DNA of 64,000 nucleotides from Amycolatopsis albispora. Lineage in GTDB: Bacteria; Actinomycetota; Actinomycetes; Mycobacteriales; Pseudonocardiaceae. Positions 26,114 through 34,118 of the stretch are shown here, one piece after another (within the stretch, counting starts at the first letter, position 1; each line of letters begins with the position of its first letter). The position numbers and the translations under genes were made by a program. The notes under the pieces were generated by a model that worked only from the letters and a program-made list of their open reading frames with translations, did no database searches and was not told the DNA's origin. The stretch is taken from contig NZ_CP015163.1 in NCBI RefSeq assembly GCF_003312875.1, positions 3,224,001 to 3,288,000 of the forward strand. The letters run 5' to 3'.

Positions 26114-27900
26114 ACTCCAACGCCGGCGCGTTCACGCCCGACTCGCTGTCCGTCGCGCCCCGGCACCTGGAGATCGGCGGTGAGTGGGTCGCGTCCTTCG
26201 CGATCACCGGCTACCCGCGCGAGGTGCACCCGGGGTGGCTGCAACCGCTGCTCGCCTACCCCGGCCGGGTGGACGTGAGCCTGCACGTCGAGCCGATCGA
26301 CCCGGTCACCGCGGCGAACCGGCTCAAACGGCAACTGTCCAAACTGGAATCCGGCCGTCGGCACACCAGCGAGAAAGGACGGCTGCTCGACCCGATGGTC
26401 GAAGCCGCGACCGAAGACGCCTACGACCTGTCCGCCCGTGTCGCCCGTGGCGAGGGCAAGCTGTTCCGGCTCGGCCTCTACCTGACCGTGCACGCCGGCA
26501 GCGAAGAGGACCTCGCCGAGCAGGTCGCCGCCGTGCGCTCGCTGGCGGCGTCGCTGCTGATGAACGCACAGCCCACCACCTACCGCACTCTGCAGGGCTG
26601 GGTCTCCACGCTGCCACTGGCGCTGGATCTGATCGGGATGCGGCGCACCTTCGACACCAGCGCACTTGCCGCGGCGTTTCCCTTCACCAGCCCGGACCTC
26701 CCGCCCGCGGACCCGGCCAGCGTCGCCGCCCCGGCGGGCGTGCTCTACGGGTTCAACGTCGGATCGCAGGGGCTCGTCCATTGGGACCGGTTCGCCGCGG
26801 ACAACTACAACAGCGTCCTGCTCGGCCGCTCGGGCGCGGGCAAGTCCTATTTGGTCAAGCTGGAGGCGCTGCGCTCGCTCTACCGCGGCATCGAGGTCAC
26901 CATCATCGACCCCGAAGACGAATACCGGCGCCTGTGCGAGGCCATCGGCGGCACCTACCTCCACCTCGGCGAGGCCGGGGTGCGCATCAACCCGTTCGAC
27001 CTGCCCATCGCCGTGCGCCCCGACGGCCGCCGTACCGCACCGAAAGACGCCCTCACCCGCCGGGCGCTGTTCCTGCACACCGTCATCGACGTCCTCACCG
27101 GCACCGAACTGGCCGCCGAGCAACGCGCCGCGCTGGACCGCGCGATCATCTCCACCTACCAGCAGGCCGGGATCACCAGCGACCCGCGCACCTGGAACCG
27201 CCCAGCACCACTGCTCGCCGACCTCGCCGCGGTCCTCACCGAGGACACCGACCCGGTCGGCGTCGACCTCGGCGCCCGGCTCCGCCCGTTCGTCGACGGT
27301 GCCTTCGCCCAGCTGTTCTCCGGGCCCACCACGACCACGCCCGAAGGCCATCTGACCGTGTTCAGCCTCCGGGATCTGCCCGACGAACTGCGCCCGATCG
27401 GCACGCTGCTGACCCTCGACACTGTGTGGCGACGGGTGAGCAACCCCGCCCTGTGCCGCCCCCGCCTGATCACCGTCGACGAAGCCTGGCTGATCATGCA
27501 AGACCCCGCCGGCGCGCGATTCCTGCACCGCCTGGCCAAATCCGGCCGCAAATACTGGGCCGGGCTCACCATCTCCACCCAGGACGTCGGCGACGTCCTG
27601 GGCACCGAACTGGGCAAGGCCATCGTCGCCAACGCCGCCACCCAGATCCTGCTCCGCCAAGCCCCGCAAGCGATCGACGAGATCGTCGCGACCTTCAACC
27701 TCTCCGACGGCGAAAAGCAGTTCCTCATCTCCGCGGACAAGGGCCAAGGCCTGCTCAGCGCCGGAACCCAGCGCGTCGCCTTCCAGGCACTGGCCTCCCC
27801 GCGGGAGAACGCGCTCATCACCACCGATCCCGCCGAGCTCGCCACCTCCACCGAGCCGAACCCCGTCGACGGCCACGTCGACCTCGACACCGCCGCTTAA
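26110..27900 (+). CDS. VirB4-like conjugation ATPase
   Basis: 596 residues from GTG 26110, which overlaps the preceding stop. Walker A is LLGRSGAGKSYLVK and Walker B is RLITVDEAWLIM, followed by the VirB4 block SGRKYWAGLTISTQDVGDVL. The N-terminal VirB4 domain (about 20-200) includes HVEPIDPVTAANRLKRQL. VirB4 hexamers energise pilus assembly and substrate transfer at the membrane base. All motifs are intact, so this gene appears functional even though the PrgI-like gene is not. Confidence 0.93.
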   Translation: MNSNAGAFTPDSLSVAPRHLEIGGEWVASFAITGYPREVHPGWLQPLLAYPGRVDVSLHVEPIDPVTAANRLKRQLSKLESGRRHTSEKGRLLDPMVEAATEDAYDLSARVARGEGKLFRLGLYLTVHAGSEEDLAEQVAAVRSLAASLLMNAQPTTYRTLQGWVSTLPLALDLIGMRRTFDTSALAAAFPFTSPDLPPADPASVAAPAGVLYGFNVGSQGLVHWDRFAADNYNSVLLGRSGAGKSYLVKLEALRSLYRGIEVTIIDPEDEYRRLCEAIGGTYLHLGEAGVRINPFDLPIAVRPDGRRTAPKDALTRRALFLHTVIDVLTGTELAAEQRAALDRAIISTYQQAGITSDPRTWNRPAPLLADLAAVLTEDTDPVGVDLGARLRPFVDGAFAQLFSGPTTTTPEGHLTVFSLRDLPDELRPIGTLLTLDTVWRRVSNPALCRPRLITVDEAWLIMQDPAGARFLHRLAKSGRKYWAGLTISTQDVGDVLGTELGKAIVANAATQILLRQAPQAIDEIVATFNLSDGEKQFLISADKGQGLLSAGTQRVAFQALASPRENALITTDPAELATSTEPNPVDGHVDLDTAA

Positions 27901-27929
27901 CCGTGCCCTGCCTGTTCGTGAGGTGCCCC

Positions 27930-28340
27930 ATGCCCTCGTCCGAAAACCACCGACCGACCCGGTTGCTGACGCAGAACCGCGAACTGCGCGCCATCGGCGT
28001 CTGGAACTGGAGCCTGCCCGCCCTCGCCGCCAGGCTGCCCGATGGCCGCACCCAGGTGACCTGCCCCGCCGCCGGGGCCTGCGCCCAGATTTGCTACGGC
28101 CGCAACGGAACCTACCGCTTCCCCGTCGTCCAAGCCCGCCACCAAGCCAACCTGGCCTTCGTCCTCGACGACCTGCCCGGCTGGGAACAGGCGATGACAC
28201 GCGAGCTGTCCGCGCGCCGGTTCGCCGGGAAGTTCGTTCGCATCCACGACGTCGGCGACTTCTTCTCCGACGCCTACACCCTGGCCTGGTGCCGCGTGAT
28301 GCGCGCCTGCCCATCGGTCACGTTTTACGCCTACACCAAG
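27930..28340 (+). pseudogene. GP88-domain protein, 5' part (split by a transposon)
   Basis: ATG 27930 with GAGG upstream opens a frame of 137 codons reading LLTQNRELRAIGVWNWSLPA, then the Cys-rich block CPAAGACAQICYGRNGTYRF, typical of phage-type gene product 88 domains. It ends at FYAYTK, where transposon DNA begins and a stop follows six codons later. The missing half is found intact at 33747. Joined together the two give a 260-residue protein. Its biochemical role is unknown; it sits between VirB4 and VirD4 genes. Confidence 0.8.
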
Positions 28341-28462
28341 TTTACCGACCGTACGTAGACCCGTACGTGCCGTCCGTCCTGCGCCACTTCGCGAACGTGC
28401 CGTGCTTGGTTACCGACCATGTCCGGATCGTTCGGAGTGTCAGGCGTCGGTATGGAGGGTTT

Positions 28463-29644
28463 GTGGTTCGCAAGTGCGTGGTCGGGCAGCTACGAGTACA
28501 GGAGCTGCTTCGACGTGACGGAAGTCGTATGTGGACGATCGTGTGGCCGGAGGGGACGGTGCGTGAGGATGCTGATCAGTTCCTGCGTGTGCATGACGGA
28601 TCTGGAACCCAGCGCACCTACGCCTACTACCTCGTGGACCACTTGCGGTGGCTCGAACGTGAGGGTCTCACCGTGGATCGCGTAGTACTTCGAGATCTGG
28701 AGCGCTACATGGGAATCCTTGGCGCCGACGTGCGCATGCCTCTGGGTGAACCGTGGCGGGTCGGGAAGCGACCGTACGGCAAGGACGCGCTGTCCACGAC
28801 CGCTGCGTGTCTGAAGGGTTTCTATCGACACCAGGGAATGCTGGGAGTCAACCCCGAGCTCGGGTCGCGCCTGAACCAGTCCCGGTTGCCGTCACGAGAG
28901 GACCGACGCCGGGCCTTCCTCGGGCACGTGGCGCGCAGCGCGCCGGCGAACCCGCTGGCTCCCCGGCGCGGACGCCGTCGCCATCCAAAGATGCTCCCAG
29001 AAGGCGCGACCCCACAATTGCTGGATGTGCTGCAGTCGGCCCGCGACGAACTTGTCGTCACCTGGCTGACCGATGGCGGGTTCCGCATCGGGGAGCTATG
29101 CGGCCTGCATCTGGTGGACCTTCACCTGCGCGACAACGCGGCTTGCGGCCAGTGCCGATCCCCGCACGTGCACGTCTGCCACCGGCCCGGCAATCCGAAC
29201 CGCGCGGCAGCCAAGACGAAGCACGAGTGGTCGATCGAGCGTGGGACCGTACGCGGCGGGCTGATCAAGCGCGTCAGTCCGGCGATGATTCACAGCTACT
29301 TCCGTTACATGACCGAGGAATACCCTAGTCAGCTGACTGACCACGGCATGCTTCTGGTGCAACTGCATGGACCGCACCATGGCCAGCCGTGGGCGCCAGT
29401 CGCAGCGCGGGGAATGTTGCGGCGTGCATCGATCCGGGCGGGGCTCGGGAAGATCAAGCCGCACGAGTTCCGGCACAGGTTCGCGACCGCCGTTCTGGAT
29501 GCTTCAGGCGGCAATCTGGTTGTCGCGCGCGACGCCGGTGGCTGGGCGTCCACCGTGGTTGTCGATGAGATCTACGCCCATGTGGATATCCACGATCCCG
29601 TTTTCGACGCTGCGCTACGGCAGGTCTGGAGCGTGCAGGCATGA
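28463..29644 (+). CDS. TnpA-like tyrosine recombinase
   Basis: 393 residues from GTG 28463, preceded by GGAGGG (28454-28459). The catalytic set is visible: Arg in TDGGFRIGELCGLHL, HEFRHRFATAVL (H-x-x-R) and the Tyr in DEIYAHVD. An N-terminal SAM-like core-binding domain spans about 30-150. In Tn554 the TnpA homologue cuts and exchanges strands at the ends and is required for transposition. It overlaps tnpB by 4 bp. Confidence 0.9.
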   Translation: MVRKCVVGQLRVQELLRRDGSRMWTIVWPEGTVREDADQFLRVHDGSGTQRTYAYYLVDHLRWLEREGLTVDRVVLRDLERYMGILGADVRMPLGEPWRVGKRPYGKDALSTTAACLKGFYRHQGMLGVNPELGSRLNQSRLPSREDRRRAFLGHVARSAPANPLAPRRGRRRHPKMLPEGATPQLLDVLQSARDELVVTWLTDGGFRIGELCGLHLVDLHLRDNAACGQCRSPHVHVCHRPGNPNRAAAKTKHEWSIERGTVRGGLIKRVSPAMIHSYFRYMTEEYPSQLTDHGMLLVQLHGPHHGQPWAPVAARGMLRRASIRAGLGKIKPHEFRHRFATAVLDASGGNLVVARDAGGWASTVVVDEIYAHVDIHDPVFDAALRQVWSVQA

Positions 29645-32229
29645 AGCACCTCCCACTGCTCACAGCGCACCAGACTCCGCCCAGCCGAGCGGAAACCGAT
29701 CGGCTGGACCTGCTGACAGCACTGATCAACGGACCCAGTTTCACCCCGCTGTTCCGCACCGAGTTGATCGACGTCCCGCGCGGCCACCCTGTCTACGCAT
29801 GGGAGTGCGTCGTTCCCGGCTGCGAACACTTCCGCGGCAACAGCGGTGACCTCTGTTCCACGCACCAACGACAGTGGAAACAGGCCCGCGATACGGGCAC
29901 CGGCAAAGCTGCCTTCCTGCTCAACGCGGACCAACTGGCGCCGGCGGATGCCGCAGGCCAGCGGGTCTGCCGGATCTGCCTGGTCCGGCCCGCCACCGAC
30001 ATCGCTCGTCGGTTGTGCAATCGCCACAAGCACAGTTGGTTCTACCGCATCAAAACGCACGGCGCGGCGACAGACTACGACGACTGGCTTTCAGAGCAAC
30101 ATTCGCATCCGGGATTCGGACGATGCTGCGTTGTGGTGTGCAGCGACCTCGCGCAGTCCTCGTTGGGTTTGTGTGCTGGACACGAGTCTCGCTACCGGTC
30201 TGCGGGTCGTCCCGGCGGCGCTCATTTGCTGGGGCGAACGGGAAACCAGTTCACCGAAGTCGACGACAACCGGGTGGTCGTGTACGCCGACGAGCTGACA
30301 TTCCGGCGGTGGTGCGCGGAGGTTGATCCGATCCCGCGAGCCAATCAGTTCAACCTGCGAGGGTTGCGGCCTCTTTTGCGTGCTGAGTTCCAGTGGGGAT
30401 TGTTCGCCCATACCCAGGGCCAGCATTCCCAGTGGGGTCCGGGCTGGCTGCAGACCTTGGTGAACTTCTGCCGACGCCGCGACCTGAACTCGTTGACGGA
30501 GCTGGACTTGGGCTCATGCACCCACTTCAGTCGGCTCATCGCGCGGGAGATCCTCAACGGGCTGCGGCTGGTCTACTTCGGACCCGAGGACACTCGCGAC
30601 GCGGGTTTCATCGAGACCGACCACTTCGGCGTCCGCTTCCCGAACTGCGGTAGCTACATCGACCTCACCGTGGTGTCGCAACGCTGGCTGCGGAACATGC
30701 TATGGGATCACCTCGCGGCAGCGATGCGGTCTCCGCACTGCCCTCGCTCCTCCGGGGTGTTCGCCAACCTCCGCCGCGCCAGCGCCGAACTGAGCGCCTT
30801 CCTCCAAGCCGAGGCTCCCGGCCACGGCGACGACCCCACCCGACTCGGCGAGGAGCACATGCTGCGCTTCGTCACCGACCAACGTCACCGGGCTACCCAC
30901 GGCTTGCCGTCGTTGAGCATGAAGAAGGCCGACGGCACGGCATTCGCGACCACCCAAGCTTCCCGACGACTGATCTTCAACCACGTTCGGCGACTGCTGC
31001 GCACCGCGATGGACTCCGGCGAGACAGACCGGATCGGCTTGGACCGCGGTTTCGTTATCGCGGCACCGTCCGGCGGGAAGGCCGTGCACCGGACCCGGAC
31101 CCCGTTCTCTGACGAGGTCGCCCATGCACTCGCCGACGAAGCCAACCTGCAGCAACTCGCCCACTCCTATGACCCGCAGGACCAAGGCCTCCGCGATATT
31201 TGGGAGACCATCATCGTCACCGGCCGGCGCGCGAACGAGGCCATTGGGCTGCGGTGGGATTGTCTCGGCCGCCACGGCGATCTGCCCATGCTCTGGCACG
31301 ATCAGACCAAGGTCGGCAACTACGACCAGGCGATCCGGATCCCCGAAGGCCTCTACCAACGACTCCGGCAGCGGCAGCGCAAGACACTCGACCGATTCGT
31401 TGCCCGACACGGCCGACCGCCCACGGATGCTGAACGCCGAGCCTTGGCTCTGTTCCCAACGCGAAGCCGAAACCTCGCCGGTCAGAAATCCCTGTCCTAC
31501 AGCTGGTTCAGCACGGGCTTCAAGCAGTGGATCGCTGAGCTGAACCTCGGAACGTGCGTTCCGCACCAGGCCCGGCACACGCTGGCCACGACGCTGCTGC
31601 GCCACGGTGCCAGCCTGACCCACATCCGCCGCTACCTCGGCCAAGTCTCCGATCGCATGGCAGAGCACTACACCCACGTCGCCGTGTCCGAGATCGAGGA
31701 CGTCCTCCAGCACGTGTGGGTCGCAGGCCCCGCAGCACCTCACCCCGGCGAATTGCTTTCCGGTGACACCAAGACAATGAGCCGCGAGCAAGCGCACGCC
31801 CTCGCGATCGACTTATCGCGCCGCAGCACCCCGGCCGAAGGCGGATTCTGCACCTTCCAACCTGTCGTCAACGGCGACGCCTGTCCCTGGAAGCTGGACT
31901 GCCACAACTGCGACAAGTTCGTCCTCTCCGGCGCCGACCTCCTCTACTGGCGCCGCAAACGCGAGCAATGGCGTTCCATCGCCGAACGCGCACCGGATGA
32001 CGCCACCGCCGACTACCTCCACCAGGTCTTCGAACCCACCGGCCGCGCGATCGACGGGCTGGAGAAAGCATTGGCGGGTATGGGCCTGCTCGACGAAGCG
32101 CTCGCTCTCGACCTGCGCCGTCCCCAGGACTACTTCCACCGCATCTGGAGCCTGTCCTTCCGCGCGACCGAACTCGCAGACGCCTCCTTCCCCATCAACA
32201 ACGGCGATTCTTCGGAGCCTCAACCGTGA
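29641..32229 (+). CDS. TnpB-like large tyrosine recombinase with zinc clusters
   Basis: 862 residues. The N-terminus carries three Cys/His clusters resembling zinc ribbons (CVVPGCEH...CSTHQ; CRICLV...CNRHKH; CCVVVCSD...CAGHES). The recombinase core has Arg in TGRRANEAIGLRWDCLG, PHQARHTLATTLLRHGA and the Tyr in MAEHYTHVAV. A further Cys cluster (CPWKLDCHNCDKF) follows near residue 750. Much longer than Tn554 TnpB (about 630 from memory). It overlaps the TnpC gene by 4 bp (GTGA). Confidence 0.9.
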   Translation: MKHLPLLTAHQTPPSRAETDRLDLLTALINGPSFTPLFRTELIDVPRGHPVYAWECVVPGCEHFRGNSGDLCSTHQRQWKQARDTGTGKAAFLLNADQLAPADAAGQRVCRICLVRPATDIARRLCNRHKHSWFYRIKTHGAATDYDDWLSEQHSHPGFGRCCVVVCSDLAQSSLGLCAGHESRYRSAGRPGGAHLLGRTGNQFTEVDDNRVVVYADELTFRRWCAEVDPIPRANQFNLRGLRPLLRAEFQWGLFAHTQGQHSQWGPGWLQTLVNFCRRRDLNSLTELDLGSCTHFSRLIAREILNGLRLVYFGPEDTRDAGFIETDHFGVRFPNCGSYIDLTVVSQRWLRNMLWDHLAAAMRSPHCPRSSGVFANLRRASAELSAFLQAEAPGHGDDPTRLGEEHMLRFVTDQRHRATHGLPSLSMKKADGTAFATTQASRRLIFNHVRRLLRTAMDSGETDRIGLDRGFVIAAPSGGKAVHRTRTPFSDEVAHALADEANLQQLAHSYDPQDQGLRDIWETIIVTGRRANEAIGLRWDCLGRHGDLPMLWHDQTKVGNYDQAIRIPEGLYQRLRQRQRKTLDRFVARHGRPPTDAERRALALFPTRSRNLAGQKSLSYSWFSTGFKQWIAELNLGTCVPHQARHTLATTLLRHGASLTHIRRYLGQVSDRMAEHYTHVAVSEIEDVLQHVWVAGPAAPHPGELLSGDTKTMSREQAHALAIDLSRRSTPAEGGFCTFQPVVNGDACPWKLDCHNCDKFVLSGADLLYWRRKREQWRSIAERAPDDATADYLHQVFEPTGRAIDGLEKALAGMGLLDEALALDLRRPQDYFHRIWSLSFRATELADASFPINNGDSSEPQP

Positions 32230-32810
32230 ACAGCCCTCACCGCTCGTCTCGCACGGCCGCGGCAACGGCGGCCCGACAAGAACGGACTGCTGCGGCAATC
32301 GAGCGCGTCCACGACGCCGTCGCGCGCATGCTCCGAGAAAAGACACCGATCACCGCCGCTGGCGTCGCACGACGAGCCGGCGTCTCCCGAACCTTCCTCT
32401 ACGAGAACCCCGACGCGCGAACTGCGGTCAGTACGACCAGAACGGCCGCAGCAACCGACCGCGCAGCCACGGATCCTTTGCACGAAGCCGAAATCGAGGA
32501 CTCGTGGCGAGAACGAGCGCTCAACGCAGAGGCCATGCTGAAGACGGCACACGAGGAGATTGTCAAGCAGCGCAAGCACATTGGCGACTTGATGGGCCAG
32601 ATTCGCGACATGGAGACCGAATGCGTCGAAGATTCGATCCTCCGTATCACGACCGAGAACACCACGCTCAAACAACAGGTTCGGCAGCTCACCGACGACA
32701 ACCAGAAACTTGATGACCGGCTGAAGGCTGCACGCTCGAACGTCCGATTCCAGGACCGGCGAATCGCCGAACTCGAAGTACAGCTACTCGATTCCAGCGA
32801 TCGGAGTTGA
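32226..32810 (+). CDS. TnpC-like DUF6262 accessory protein
   Basis: 194 residues from GTG 32226. An N-terminal TetR-like HTH segment (ITAAGVARRAGVSRTFLYEN) is followed by a long coiled coil (about 85-190, heptads such as ENTTLKQQVRQLTDDNQKLD). This is the arrangement of the third gene of Tn554-type elements, which affects efficiency and orientation of transposition. Its place as the last gene of the three-gene operon supports the assignment. Confidence 0.85.
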   Translation: MNSPHRSSRTAAATAARQERTAAAIERVHDAVARMLREKTPITAAGVARRAGVSRTFLYENPDARTAVSTTRTAAATDRAATDPLHEAEIEDSWRERALNAEAMLKTAHEEIVKQRKHIGDLMGQIRDMETECVEDSILRITTENTTLKQQVRQLTDDNQKLDDRLKAARSNVRFQDRRIAELEVQLLDSSDRS

Positions 32811-32858
32811 CATGCACGCCGTCCACACAGGTCCGACACAGTTCGTCGGCCGACCGGC

Positions 32859-33620
32859 TCAACCGTCAGAAGCCGTCAGCGCCTCAACCACGGGATCATC
32901 GGCGCGCCAAGTCACCCACGCGTCTTCAGCCAGCTGTCGCTGATCGGCGCGAACTCGTTGATATCGAACGTGGTGCTTCACCAGCAGGCTGTCGATAGCT
33001 TTCCAGATCCGTCGGAGGTGAAGGCCCAAGTCGATCGACAGCTCAGCTGCCGAGACAGGCCACGACTGACGCATCGGGTCCAGCTTTTCCAGAAGCCTCG
33101 CACCCTTGGGCGCGGGATGACCGCCGGTATCGCAGTGGCCCCAGTACTCCTCGTTCGAGAACTTACCTGTGAGTGTCCGCATCTGCTTCGGGCTGAACGA
33201 GCTTCGGATCTCGGCCGGAGTGCTCTCGCCCCACCGTCGCGCGTGGTCGAGATCCTCGTCGAACAGCACAAGCAGATACTCGCACTCGATGAGCTGGCGG
33301 ATCACCGCGCCGACAGCGTAGTAGCGACGCTTCGCCACCATCGCCACGGCCGCGTCAGCCAGTTCGGTACTCATGCTTGCAACCGTTGTTACCGCGCGAA
33401 ACGCCATGACACTGGCAAGGTCCGGCTTCTCGCCACGATCAGGATGCTCGGCCTTGCCGCCCCCGAGCCACGAATCAATCGCGAGCCAGTCCTCAATGTT
33501 GACCAACACACCCAAGATCGTCGAGAGGAACTGGATTCGCGCATCACCGTGACTCTCGTCGAGCAACGCCCGCCGAAACTCATCGTGGGCTTCGTCATCC
33601 AGCTCGTCACTCGTCGTCAT
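32859..33620 (-). CDS. Cargo protein of the Tn554-like transposon, unknown function
   Basis: 253 residues if the ATG at 33620 (MTTSDELDDEAHDEF) is used; the frame continues 21 codons upstream. Mostly alpha-helical: SVMAFRAVTTVASMSTELAD and VGAVIRQLIECEYLLVLFDE. No signal peptide or membrane helix. I do not recognise a family. The paired helices recall HEPN/DUF5677-like proteins, but I cannot show a catalytic motif. It is the only passenger gene in the transposon, so it should carry whatever benefit the element gives its host. Confidence 0.7.
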   Translation of the reverse strand: MTTSDELDDEAHDEFRRALLDESHGDARIQFLSTILGVLVNIEDWLAIDSWLGGGKAEHPDRGEKPDLASVMAFRAVTTVASMSTELADAAVAMVAKRRYYAVGAVIRQLIECEYLLVLFDEDLDHARRWGESTPAEIRSSFSPKQMRTLTGKFSNEEYWGHCDTGGHPAPKGARLLEKLDPMRQSWPVSAAELSIDLGLHLRRIWKAIDSLLVKHHVRYQRVRADQRQLAEDAWVTWRADDPVVEALTASDG

Positions 33621-33746
33621 GGCAGCAACATAGTCACCCCGACACGTCGGCACACACATCCGTCGCAGCATCGTGGCGAACATGTAAGCTTCGGATCAGC
33701 GCAGGTCACCGGCGTCAAACGGGCTGTCGTGGTTGGTAAAACCAAG

Positions 33747-34118
33747 GAAGTTCGCAGGTTCAAACGGCTCATCGAGCCGGATCCGCCGCCGAACTTCCTG
33801 TGGGTCTACAGCTACGGCGGCCGCGAGGACTCCTTCATCGACCCCGACCGGGACCGGGTCGCCGACGTCTTTCCCGACGAGACCGCGATCGCCGCCGCGG
33901 GATGGTCCTCGCAGGAAGCGTCCGATCTGCTGGCGGTGCTCGGGCCGCGCCTGGTCGGCGTGCCCGCGAACCGGATCCCGCAGTTCCTCAAGCGCCTGGG
34001 ACAGCGCAGGTTGTCGCAGTGGCAAGCCGAAATCGACGCCGAACGACACGCCCGCCGACGCCGTCATCTGCACCTGGTTCCCACCGACGCGTCGGAGCCC
34101 GAACGGCGGGCCGCATGA
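33747..34118 (+). pseudogene. GP88-domain protein, 3' part
   Basis: The frame resumes immediately after the transposon with EVRRFKRLIEPDPPPNFLWV and ends with an Arg/His-rich tail (ERHARRRRHLHLVP). It has no start of its own with a ribosome-binding site; an open frame reaching it from inside the transposon is fortuitous. Its TGA overlaps the VirD4 ATG by 4 bp, so VirD4 translation was probably coupled to GP88. The insertion may therefore reduce VirD4 expression. Confidence 0.8.

Larger units (their letters stand above)
28341..33746. mobile_element. Tn554-like transposon (TnpA/TnpB/TnpC plus cargo)
   Basis: The boundaries are exact because removing 28341-33746 rejoins the GP88 gene in frame (FYAYTK-EVRRF). 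Both junctions show ACCAAG (28335-28340 and 33741-33746), a 6-bp shared core as expected for Tn554-type tyrosine recombinases. The ends form an imperfect inverted repeat: TTTACCGACC at the left, GGTTGGTAAA at the right. A second copy, TTACCGACC, lies near 28409. The contents are two tyrosine recombinases, a DUF6262/TnpC-type protein and one reverse-strand cargo gene, 5,406 bp in all. Confidence 0.88.

Noticed and set aside
26184..27900. Second plus-strand frame overlapping VirB4, rich in Arg, Pro and His.
   Set aside because: Frame shadow of the VirB4 gene, which has intact Walker motifs in its own frame; only the end of this frame (from 27930) is real, as the GP88 5' part.
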